Of a DNA stretch of 64,000 nt, positions 43,960-51,676 are shown piece by piece. Origin of the DNA: Marisediminicola antarctica (lineage in GTDB: Bacteria > Actinomycetota > Actinomycetes > Actinomycetales > Microbacteriaceae). The stretch is from NCBI RefSeq assembly GCF_009930795.1, contig NZ_CP017146.1, positions 2,976,001-3,040,000 of the forward strand, read 5' to 3'. How positions within the stretch are numbered: position 1 is the stretch's first letter; the number at the start of each line of letters is the position of its first letter. The position numbers were made by a program, and so were the translations under genes. Below the pieces are notes generated by a model. The model was not told where the DNA came from. It saw only the letters and a list, made by a program, of their open reading frames with translations, and ran no database searches.

Positions 43960-45195
43960 TTAGGCTGCGGTGGGGGTGAGGGTCACCTGGTATCCGAGGG
44001 TGCGGAGCTGGTTGATGGCGTTGGATTTTGTTCGGTCGGGGTGGCGGTTGGAGTAGTAGTTCGGTCCGAGTTCGGTGAAGGCTTCCCCGGTGGTGCCCAT
44101 CTTCCAGACGGCGACAAGGATGCTGTGCTCGAGGGCGACGATCGCCTTGATGCTGCCGCGCCGAGCGGCGATCCGTCGGTATTTCACGGCGAGGTGCGTG
44201 TTCTTCTGTCGGGTGATGACCAGGGCGGAGATCCCGAGGGCGGCCTTCAGGTGCGCATTACCGGGGCGCGTTTTGGTCGATTTCACTCGTCCCGCGGACT
44301 CGTTCGATCCCGGACAGACCCCGGCCCAGGACGCAAGATGTCCGGGGCTGGGGAAAATATGCATGTTCCCGCCGGTCTCGGCGATGATCACGTCCGCAAC
44401 ACGAACAGAGACCCCCGGAATGGTGGTGAGGGTCTCTCGAAAGACCCGAAAGGGTTCCATCACCACCTCGATTCGGGCGGTGATCTCATCGATCAGGGTC
44501 GCACTGTGATCGAGTTGGGTGAGGTGCAGGTTCACCATGAACGCGTGGTGGTCCCTAAACCGTCCGGTGAGGGCTTCGACCAGTTCCGGGATCTTCGCCC
44601 GCAGCCGGCCCTTGGCCAGAGCGGCAAGTTTCACGGGGTCGCGTTCCCCGGCGACCAGGGCATCGAGGATGCTGCGCGCCGAGACCCCGTTCAGCTGGGA
44701 CACCACCGAGGACAGCTTGATCCCGGCGTCCTCGAGGATCTTCTCGATCCGCTGGATATGCCGGCTGCGCTCCTGCACGATCGTGGCCCGGGTCCGGGTC
44801 AGATCCCGCAACTCCCGGATCGGTTCCGGTGGCACGAACGAGGCCCGCACCAGTCCGTGAGCGGCCAGTTGGGCCAGCCAGCCCGCGTCCGAGACATCCG
44901 TTTTCCGGCCCGGGAAATTACGCACATCCCGCGCGTTGACAAGCGTCACCGGCAGCACCGATTCCAACAGATAGTAGAACGGCTTCCAATAATCACCGGT
45001 CGCCTCCATCACAACCGTTGTCACCCGGTTCGCGAGGAGATGCTCCCGCAACTCCAGCACCTGCGACGTTGTTGCACCCCAGGTAGTAACTTTCTGCTCG
45101 AACGTCCCGGGCCGTTTCCCAGGCACTCGAACACAGACCTTCACGTCCCGCTTGGAGATATCCATCCCCGCAGCACGCTCATGGACCACGTCCAT
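43960..45195 (-). CDS. IS110-family transposase (recombinase)
   Basis: The 411-residue protein begins MDVVHERAAGMDISKRDVKV, with the RuvC-like DEDD nuclease motifs in GMDISK, VVMEATGDYW and KTDVSDAGWLAQL. The C-terminal Tnp_20 domain has TIPGVSVRVADVIIAETGG and WAGVCPGSNESAGR, the latter with the conserved nucleophilic Ser. ATG 45195 is chosen because AGGAGGA lies 5 nt upstream; upstream in-frame codons extend into the non-coding end. The frame is intact, so the element may be active. IS110 recombinases are guided by a bridge RNA from the element's non-coding end. Confidence 0.95.
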   Translation of the reverse strand: MDVVHERAAGMDISKRDVKVCVRVPGKRPGTFEQKVTTWGATTSQVLELREHLLANRVTTVVMEATGDYWKPFYYLLESVLPVTLVNARDVRNFPGRKTDVSDAGWLAQLAAHGLVRASFVPPEPIRELRDLTRTRATIVQERSRHIQRIEKILEDAGIKLSSVVSQLNGVSARSILDALVAGERDPVKLAALAKGRLRAKIPELVEALTGRFRDHHAFMVNLHLTQLDHSATLIDEITARIEVVMEPFRVFRETLTTIPGVSVRVADVIIAETGGNMHIFPSPGHLASWAGVCPGSNESAGRVKSTKTRPGNAHLKAALGISALVITRQKNTHLAVKYRRIAARRGSIKAIVALEHSILVAVWKMGTTGEAFTELGPNYYSNRHPDRTKSNAINQLRTLGYQVTLTPTAA

Positions 45196-45234
45196 CATTT
45201 TCCTCCTCATCCCATATATTGACGGGCCCACCAC

Positions 45235-45553
45235 GGAAGAGGTTAGGAAAAATCAGAAATCTGACACACGTGCTCGGAGCAACAATCCACAGTTCTCGTA
45301 AGAAAACCCCTCCTGCCACGCTGAATAACAAGCTCTCAGCATCAAGGAAAAACCGGCATCCCCGTGGCGAGCACCTCCATCATCCGTCCGAGCACGACGC
45401 CGCGCCAGACCCGCAACGCGACCCAACCCGAAATTCAGCAACCACCACGGAGGGGCAACGCCCCTGAGACGCTGAATAATGACAGCGCCCCCGGCCGCCG
45501 GTTTGCCTTCCACTCCTGAATGATGGAAGCCACCCCCAGCCACCCCATCACCA
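45235..45553 (-). ncRNA. Candidate IS110 bridge RNA region (left end)
   Basis: The 355-nt gap upstream of the transposase, on the transposase strand, has several hairpins. CTTCC/GGAAG (45525-45529 with 45507-45511) displays loop ATCATTCAGGAGT; CGCTG/CAGCG (45470-45487) displays TCATTATT; AGGGGC/GCCCCT (45451-45465) is a tight stem. The first loop repeats a 12-nt stretch of the flanking target (ATTCAGGAGTGG), as expected of a guide loop. IS110-group bridge RNAs are known to be encoded here; exact ends and guide assignment are not determined. Confidence 0.5.
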
Positions 45554-45570
45554 CTCCTGAATAATGACAG
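45470..45570. repeat. CCTGAATAATGACAG-type repeats right of the transposase
   Basis: Three degenerate copies occur: GCTGAATAATGACAG (45471-45485), CTCCTGAATGATGGAAG (45513-45529) and CTCCTGAATAATGACAG (45554-45570). The first two lie inside the element's end; the third is the flanking chromosome, just before the S9 peptidase stop, and is an exact inverted copy of 43792-43808. Confidence 0.75.
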
Positions 45571-45573
45571 CGA

Positions 45574-47487
45574 TCAGTCGAGAGGCAGCGTCGGCACGTC
45601 TGCCGGCTCGAACCGCATCACCTGGCCGTAGAACGAGAGCTCGGCCTCGGTTGCGCTGACGATCGTCGAGGCGCGGCGGAACCCGTGCGACTCCCCCTCG
45701 AAGGCGAGATAGGCGTGCGGGATGCCCTTCGCCACGAGGGCGTCGCGGAACAGCTCCGCCTGGGACGGCGGCACGATCGGGTCATCGAGGCCCTGCAGCA
45801 GCAGCACCGGGGTGGAGAGCCTGTGCACGTTATTGAGGGGCGCCCTGGATTCGTAGAGGTCGGCTGCAGCCGGGAGGGCGCCGATCAGCCCATCAAGGTA
45901 GCGCGACTCGAAGTCGTGGGTGTCGAGTGCGAACTGGGAGAGCTCCGCGACTCCGTAGTACGAGGCGCCGGCAGCGAAGACCTCCGACCCGGTGAGCGCC
46001 GAGAGCACAGTCCAGCCTCCGGCCGAGCCGCCGCGGATCGCGAGGCGGGCGCGGTCGGCGAGTCCTGCATCCGCAAGGCCGAGCACCGCCGCGATGGTGT
46101 CCTCGACGTCGACGACGCCCCACTGGCCTCGGAGCCGCTCGCGGTATTCGCGCCCGTAGCCGGTCGATCCGCCGTAGTTCACGTCGACGACACCGATGCC
46201 GCGGCTCGTGAAGTAGGCGACCGTAAGCGAGACCGCCGCCGAGACCCGCGAGGTCGGGCCGCCGTGCACGAAGGCGATGTAGGGCGGCAGCTCGCCCTCC
46301 GGCGCCTCGAAGTCGGGGTTGCGGGGCGGGTACACGAACGTGTGCACGTCGCGGTTGGCGGTGAAGGTGCGGCTCTCGGCGAGCGGCAGGTAGGCGGCAT
46401 CCGGCAAGGCGTCGACCCCGAGCCGCACGTCCTCGAGCGCGCCGGTGCCGAGGTCGAGGATGCGGAGCCCGGCGGGGAGCACGGAGCTGCCGCCCGTGAG
46501 CAGCACGCGATCGCCGTTGCGGGCGCCGAGCGAGATCGTCGTGAGCCCGGTATCGAGCGGCTCGATCGTGCCAGAGGCCCGGTCGATCAGCACGAGGCTG
46601 TCGTCGCCCTGGGTGCGCGCGGCGAGGATGCGATCGCCCTGCAGATCGAACCAGCACAAGCCGAGCGTCCAGAGGGCGCCACCGTATTCGGCCTCGTCCG
46701 TGAGCACGTCCGTGCGGGCACCGTCAACGGCGACGGCGACGAGGTTCCACCAGCCGTCGCGGTCGGAAACGACGAGGAGGGAGTCATCGTCCGCCCACTC
46801 CGGCTGGAGAACGGACTCGGTCGCCGACCCGGCGATCGTGCGCACATTCCGCGCGGTGCCGTCATCGGCGAGGTCGGCGAGGCGTAGCTCGGTGCCGTCC
46901 CACGGCATCTGCGGGTGGTCCCAGGCGACGAAGGCGAGGCGGCGCCCATCGGGCGAGAAACGCGGATAGGCGAAGAAGTGGGCGCCCGAGACGATAGAGC
47001 GGATGTCCCCGGCCGCATCGGCGGCCGAGCCGTCGAGCGGAACCGCGACGATATCCCGGGTGAGGCTCTCTCCGTGGGTCTCGCGCACCGCGATGACCTC
47101 GTCCCCGCGGATCGAGAGCTCGCCGAAGCGGAAGCCTCCCTCAGCCGGCGTGAGCGGCATCGGCACCTCGCTGCCCGCGTCGAGGCGGTAGAGGCGCTGG
47201 TCGGTGAACTCGGCGAAGACGAGAGCGCGATCGGCGGCCACCGTCCAGGCGCCGCCGCCGTATTCGTGCACCCGGGTGCGCGCATTCCACGGCGCTGGCA
47301 GCACGTCGACGGGGGCGCCGTCGTCGCCGTTGGTGCGCACGGCAAGCCGGCCGCCCTCGCTTGGGCGCAGTTCGAGCCACCAGACGTCGTCGCCGACCCA
47401 CACCCCTCCGCTCACCGGATGCCCGCTCGCGGCGAGGTCGTGGGCGGAGATCGGCGAGCGCCAGGACCCGTACGGAGATATCGTCAT
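45574..47487 (-). CDS. S9 family peptidase (prolyl oligopeptidase-like)
   Basis: The 637-residue enzyme has an N-terminal beta-propeller (WD/TolB-like repeats such as GGAWTVAADRALVFAEF and FAYPRFSPDGRRLAFVAWD) and a C-terminal alpha/beta hydrolase: LAIRGGSAGGWTVLSAL (nucleophile Ser in GGSAGG), LLLQGLDDPIVPPSQ (Asp) and FEGESHGFRR (His). No signal peptide, so cytosolic. CAGAAT ends 6 nt before ATG (leaderless). It probably trims small peptides; acylaminoacyl-peptidase activity is also possible. Confidence 0.95.
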   Translation of the reverse strand: MTISPYGSWRSPISAHDLAASGHPVSGGVWVGDDVWWLELRPSEGGRLAVRTNGDDGAPVDVLPAPWNARTRVHEYGGGAWTVAADRALVFAEFTDQRLYRLDAGSEVPMPLTPAEGGFRFGELSIRGDEVIAVRETHGESLTRDIVAVPLDGSAADAAGDIRSIVSGAHFFAYPRFSPDGRRLAFVAWDHPQMPWDGTELRLADLADDGTARNVRTIAGSATESVLQPEWADDDSLLVVSDRDGWWNLVAVAVDGARTDVLTDEAEYGGALWTLGLCWFDLQGDRILAARTQGDDSLVLIDRASGTIEPLDTGLTTISLGARNGDRVLLTGGSSVLPAGLRILDLGTGALEDVRLGVDALPDAAYLPLAESRTFTANRDVHTFVYPPRNPDFEAPEGELPPYIAFVHGGPTSRVSAAVSLTVAYFTSRGIGVVDVNYGGSTGYGREYRERLRGQWGVVDVEDTIAAVLGLADAGLADRARLAIRGGSAGGWTVLSALTGSEVFAAGASYYGVAELSQFALDTHDFESRYLDGLIGALPAAADLYESRAPLNNVHRLSTPVLLLQGLDDPIVPPSQAELFRDALVAKGIPHAYLAFEGESHGFRRASTIVSATEAELSFYGQVMRFEPADVPTLPLD

Positions 47488-47547
47488 GGCTCCATTCTGC
47501 CGCGCCCCGTTTCACGCCCGCAGCCGATCGGTTCGTATGCTGGCCGA

Positions 47548-48537
47548 ATGCGATTCGGACTCTTCATTCCCCAGGGCTGGCGGCACGACCTCGTCGGCAT
47601 CGATTCTGCCGAGCAGTGGTCGGTGATGAACTCCCTCGCGCAGCACGCCGATGCCGGCGCGTGGGAGTCGATCTGGGTCTACGACCACTTCCACACTGTG
47701 CCGGTGCCCTCGGAAGAGGCCACCCACGAGGCGTGGACGCTCATGGCCGCCTTCGCCGCAACCACCTCGCGGGTGCGGATCGGCCAGATGTGCACCTGCA
47801 TGAGCTACCGCAGCCCCGCCTACCTGGCCAAGGTCGCCGCGACGGTCGACATCGTCTCGGGCGGACGCACCGAGATGGGCATCGGCGGCGGCTGGTACGA
47901 GCACGAGTGGAAGGCCTACGGCTACGGCTTCCCGAGCGCGGGAACCCGCCTCGGCCGCCTGCGCGAGGGCGTCGACATCATGCGCCAGGCGTGGACCACC
48001 GGATCGGTGAAGCTCGACGGCACGCACTACCAGGTCGACGGCGCCATCGTGCGTCCGCTCCCGCTGCAGCCCGGCGGCATCCCGCTCTGGGTCGCGGGCG
48101 GCGGCGAGAAGGTCACTCTCAAGATCGCGGCGGAGTACGCGCAGTACACGAACTTCGCCGGCGCGCCGGCCGAGTTCGACCATAAGAGCGAAATCCTGCG
48201 CAAGCACTGCGCCGAGGTGGGCACGGACTTCGACGCGATCGTGCGCTCCGCGAACTACAACGTGATCATCGCCGACACCGAAGCGGAGGTCGCCGAGCGC
48301 ATCGCCGCGGTGCGCGCGCGGGTGCTCCCCTACCTCGGCGCGGAGCGGGCGGATGCCTTTGTGGCCGAGTACGCGGCGGGCGCGCTGGTGGTCGGCACGC
48401 CGGAACAGGTCGTCGAGCGGCTGCGCGACATGCAGGACCGAGGCCTCGGCTACGGCATCTTCTACTTCCCCGAGGCCGCCTACGACCGCTCCGGCATCGA
48501 GCTGTTCGAGCGCGCCGTCATGCCCGCGCTCTCCTAG
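47548..48537 (+). CDS. LLM-class F420-dependent oxidoreductase
   Basis: The 329-residue TIM-barrel protein starts MRFGLFIPQGWRHDLVGI, then ESIWVYDHFHTVPVPSEEATHEAWTLMAAFAATTSRVRIG (family blocks), IVSGGRTEMGIGGGWYEHEW and IPLWVAGGGEKVTLKIAAEYA. These are the luciferase-like, F420-binding signatures. TATGCT ends 6 nt before ATG 47548 (leaderless). Substrate unknown. With the Ddn-like protein it shows the organism uses F420. Confidence 0.93.
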   Translation: MRFGLFIPQGWRHDLVGIDSAEQWSVMNSLAQHADAGAWESIWVYDHFHTVPVPSEEATHEAWTLMAAFAATTSRVRIGQMCTCMSYRSPAYLAKVAATVDIVSGGRTEMGIGGGWYEHEWKAYGYGFPSAGTRLGRLREGVDIMRQAWTTGSVKLDGTHYQVDGAIVRPLPLQPGGIPLWVAGGGEKVTLKIAAEYAQYTNFAGAPAEFDHKSEILRKHCAEVGTDFDAIVRSANYNVIIADTEAEVAERIAAVRARVLPYLGAERADAFVAEYAAGALVVGTPEQVVERLRDMQDRGLGYGIFYFPEAAYDRSGIELFERAVMPALS

Positions 48538-48541
48538 CCCG

Positions 48542-50038
48542 ATGCCGCCGACCCCGCTCCCCCGGAGCACCCCCGAGGCGCAGGGCGTTCCCTCGCGCGC
48601 CATCCGCGACTTCCTCTCCGCCGTCGCCGCCGGTGGGCAGGAGCTGCACAGCATCATGCTGCTCCGGCACGGGCACGTCATCGCCGAGGGCTGGTGGACA
48701 CCGTTCGCCCCCACCCTCCGGCATGAGCTGTTCTCGGTCAGCAAGAGCTTCACCGCGACAGCGGTCGGTATCGCGATCAACGAGGGCCTGCTCGGCCTCG
48801 ACGACCGGGTCGTCGCCCTGCTGCCCGACGATGCCCCGGCCGAGGTGAGCGACAATCTGCTGGCGATGCGGGTGCGGCACCTGCTCGCCATGAACACGGG
48901 ACACGCCGAGGACACCCTCGGCGCGCTGCACTCGCCCGAGCGGAACTGGGCGCGCGCCATCCTGCGCCGGCCGGTCGAAAACCCGCCCGGCGGAGCCTTC
49001 GTCTACAACACCGGTGCAACCTACCTGTTGTCGGCGATCCTGCAACGCCTCACTGGGCAGCGGCTGCTCGATTACCTGACTCCCCGCCTGCTGCAGCCGC
49101 TCGACATCGAGGACGCCAGCTGGGAGGTCTGCCCGCGGGGAATCGACGTGGGCGGCTGGGGCCTCGCGATCACCACGGAGGACCTCGCGAAGTTCGGCCA
49201 GCTCTACCTGCAGCGTGGACAGTGGAACGGCTCGCAACTGGTGCCGACCGTGTGGGCGGATGCCGTGCACGAGCGCCAGGTGTCGAACGGTGACCCGAGG
49301 GAGGACGACGACTGGACGCAGGGCTACGGCTACCAGTTTTGGCTCTGCCGCCACGGGGCATACCGGGCGGACGGCGCGTTCGGCCAGCTGGCAATCGTTA
49401 TGCCCGAACAGGATGCAGTGCTTGCGCTGACGAGCGCGCTGAGCGACACCGCGGCCGTCGTCACCGCGGCCTGGGACCATCTGCTCGCGGGTCTCTCCAC
49501 GCGGGGGCCGCTGCCGGAGAACCCCGCCGAACACTCAGAACTCGGCGCCGCGCTCGCGGGACTGGCGATCGCGCACCCCGCCGGGTCCTCGGTGTCGCCG
49601 ATGGCGGCATCCGTCTCCGGGCGCGACTACGATCTCGCCCGCAACGTCGCCCACCTCGAGGGGGTCCGCGTCGTGTTCGCCGCCGACCGCGTCGAGCTGA
49701 CCCTGCGCGACGAAACAGGCGAGCACCGCATCGACTGCGGACTCGGCGCGTGGATCACCGGAACTGCGGCCGTTCCCGAGGCGGGCAGCTTCCGCCGCAC
49801 ACGGCGGGCGGCGGTTGCGGCGTCCGGCGCCTGGGCGGACGAGTCGACCTTTGTCGCCCGCCTGCAGGTCTACGAGACGCCCATCGCACTCCTGGTCGAG
49901 CTGGTGTTCTCGGCCGACGAGGTGACGGTGCGGCTCAGCCAGAACGTGTCGTTCGGGCCGACGGAGCTCGCCCGCAGTGTTGGGGTCGCGCGCGACTCGC
50001 GCCACGCCGCCGCAACCGAGGCTCGTCGGGCGGAATAA
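48542..50038 (+). CDS. Serine hydrolase (class C beta-lactamase/esterase fold)
   Basis: The 498-residue cytosolic protein has the SxxK catalytic motif in ELFSVSKSFTATAVGIAINEG, a YNTGA motif in VYNTGATYLLSAIL (Tyr of the YxN class), and GYGYQFWLCRHGAYRADGAFGQ near the third box. A C-terminal domain of about 130 residues follows. There is no signal peptide, arguing against an antibiotic-destroying role and for an intracellular esterase or peptidase. It starts 4 nt after the LLM gene stop, so the two are probably co-transcribed. Confidence 0.9.
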   Translation: MPPTPLPRSTPEAQGVPSRAIRDFLSAVAAGGQELHSIMLLRHGHVIAEGWWTPFAPTLRHELFSVSKSFTATAVGIAINEGLLGLDDRVVALLPDDAPAEVSDNLLAMRVRHLLAMNTGHAEDTLGALHSPERNWARAILRRPVENPPGGAFVYNTGATYLLSAILQRLTGQRLLDYLTPRLLQPLDIEDASWEVCPRGIDVGGWGLAITTEDLAKFGQLYLQRGQWNGSQLVPTVWADAVHERQVSNGDPREDDDWTQGYGYQFWLCRHGAYRADGAFGQLAIVMPEQDAVLALTSALSDTAAVVTAAWDHLLAGLSTRGPLPENPAEHSELGAALAGLAIAHPAGSSVSPMAASVSGRDYDLARNVAHLEGVRVVFAADRVELTLRDETGEHRIDCGLGAWITGTAAVPEAGSFRRTRRAAVAASGAWADESTFVARLQVYETPIALLVELVFSADEVTVRLSQNVSFGPTELARSVGVARDSRHAAATEARRAE

Positions 50039-50127
50039 AACGGTGCTGCGACGCGCTCCGGTTGACAGCGTCGTCCATTCCGATCATCGAGCCCGCGCCG
50101 TCTCGCACCCCACACCTACGGATTATC

Positions 50128-51603
50128 TTGACCGAAGCTCTCTCGACCACCGCCGCGTCCCCGTCTGACGCGGATGCCGTGACCCGCCGCAACAACCTGG
50201 TCATCCGCCTCCTTCTCGTCTCGGCGTTCGTCGTAATCCTCAACGAGACGATCATGGGCGTCGCGCTGCCGCAGCTCATGAAGGACCTCGACATCACGGC
50301 GAACGCAGCCCAGTGGCTCACGACGGCGTTCATGCTGACCATGGCGGTAGTGATTCCGATCACCGGGTTCCTTCTCCAGCGCTTCAATACCCGGCCGGTC
50401 TTCATGGCCGCAATGTCGCTGTTCAGCGCCGGAACGTTCATCGCGGCGATCGCGCCCGGCTTCGAGGTGCTGCTGGTCGGCCGCGTCGTGCAGGCGACGG
50501 GAACGGCCATCATGATGCCGCTGCTCATGACCACCGTCATGACGCTCGTCCCCGCGGCCTCCCGCGGCCGCACGATGGGCAACATTTCCATCGTCATCTC
50601 GGTCGCCCCGGCAATCGGCCCGACCATCTCCGGCATCATCCTGAGCGTGCTCGACTGGCGTTGGATGTTCATCCTTGTGCTTCCGATCGCCCTCGGCGCG
50701 CTCACCCTCGGCGCCGCCCGCGTGCGCAATGTCAGCACGCCGAGGCGCACCCACTTCGACGTTGCATCCGTGATCCTCTCCGCATTCGCGTTCGGCGGTC
50801 TCGTCTACGGCCTGAGCAGCCTTGGCGGGATCGCTACTGGCGGCAGCCCGCTCGGCGCGTGGGTGCCGCTCGGCGTCGGCGTCGGCGCGCTGGTGGTGTT
50901 CGTGTTTCGACAGACCCGGTTGCAGCACGCCGAACGGGCGCTGCTCGACCTGCGCACCTTCCGCTCGCGCAACTTCACCTTCTCGATCGCGATGTTCTCG
51001 ATGAGCATGATGGCGTTCTTTGGAACGATCGTGCTACTACCGATCTATATGCAGGACGTGCTCGGTCTCGACCCGCTGCAGACCGGACTCCTGCTGCTCC
51101 CCGGCGGGCTGACGATGGGCCTGCTCGCGCCGCTCGTCGGGCGCACCTACGACCGCATCGGTCCGACCGCGCTGCTCGTGACCGGCGCGGTCATCGTCAC
51201 CTCCGTGCTGTGGATCATGACGACGTTCGGGGCGACCACCTCGCCGTTCTCAGTGCTCGCCGCGCACGTCTCGCTGAGCGTGGGACTCGCACTGCTGTTC
51301 ACCCCCCTGTTCTCGGCGAGCCTGGGCTCGCTGCGCCCGCAGCTGTACTCGCACGGAAGCGCGATCGTCGGCACTGTTCAGCAGCTCGCGGGGGCGGCGG
51401 GCACTGCCCTGTTCGTGACGGTGATGGCCGCCCAGGCTGCGATCCTCGTCGCCGATGGGGCGACGGATGTCGCGGCGACGGCCGAGGGGGTCCGCGTCGC
51501 GTTCGTCTACGGCGCGGTCATCTCGATGTTCGCGATTCCGGCCGCGTTCATGATCCGGCGCACCGCGGAGCCCGCGGCGGGAGAGATGCCGATGGCCCAC
51601 TAG
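50128..51603 (+). CDS. MFS transporter, DHA2 (EmrB/QacA) type, 14-helix
   Basis: The 491-residue exporter starts at TTG 50128 with a short cytosolic tail, then helix 1 LLLVSAFVVILNETIMGVALPQLMKDLDITANAAQWL (family motif D1 region) and FLLQRFNTRPVFMAAMSLFSAGTFIAA, RVVQATGTAIMMPLLMTTV (motif C-like), PAIGPTISGIIL. Fourteen helices fit DHA2 drug-proton antiporters. The TTG is selected because it is the first codon before the protein's conserved start and the upstream frame is inside the hydrolase gene. Substrate unknown. Confidence 0.9.
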   Translation: MTEALSTTAASPSDADAVTRRNNLVIRLLLVSAFVVILNETIMGVALPQLMKDLDITANAAQWLTTAFMLTMAVVIPITGFLLQRFNTRPVFMAAMSLFSAGTFIAAIAPGFEVLLVGRVVQATGTAIMMPLLMTTVMTLVPAASRGRTMGNISIVISVAPAIGPTISGIILSVLDWRWMFILVLPIALGALTLGAARVRNVSTPRRTHFDVASVILSAFAFGGLVYGLSSLGGIATGGSPLGAWVPLGVGVGALVVFVFRQTRLQHAERALLDLRTFRSRNFTFSIAMFSMSMMAFFGTIVLLPIYMQDVLGLDPLQTGLLLLPGGLTMGLLAPLVGRTYDRIGPTALLVTGAVIVTSVLWIMTTFGATTSPFSVLAAHVSLSVGLALLFTPLFSASLGSLRPQLYSHGSAIVGTVQQLAGAAGTALFVTVMAAQAAILVADGATDVAATAEGVRVAFVYGAVISMFAIPAAFMIRRTAEPAAGEMPMAH

Positions 51604-51676
51604 GCGCCGACGCGTGGGCGGCGGAAGTCGCGAAACGGGTGGACTCCGAGGGGTCTGAGGGCGCAGAATCTCTCCC

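Larger units (their letters stand above)
43936..45555 (-). mobile_element. IS110-family insertion sequence
   Basis: The transposase gene is flanked by near-identical sequences in the same orientation, CCCCATCACCRCTCCTGA, at 43925-43942 and 45543-45560. I place the ends at the central CT dinucleotides (43936-43937 and 45554-45555) because IS110-family elements recombine at a short core; this gives about 1.62 kb, normal for the family. As expected there are no long terminal inverted repeats. The 5' non-coding end (45196-45553) is long and structured. The exact junctions need comparison with an empty site. Confidence 0.7.
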
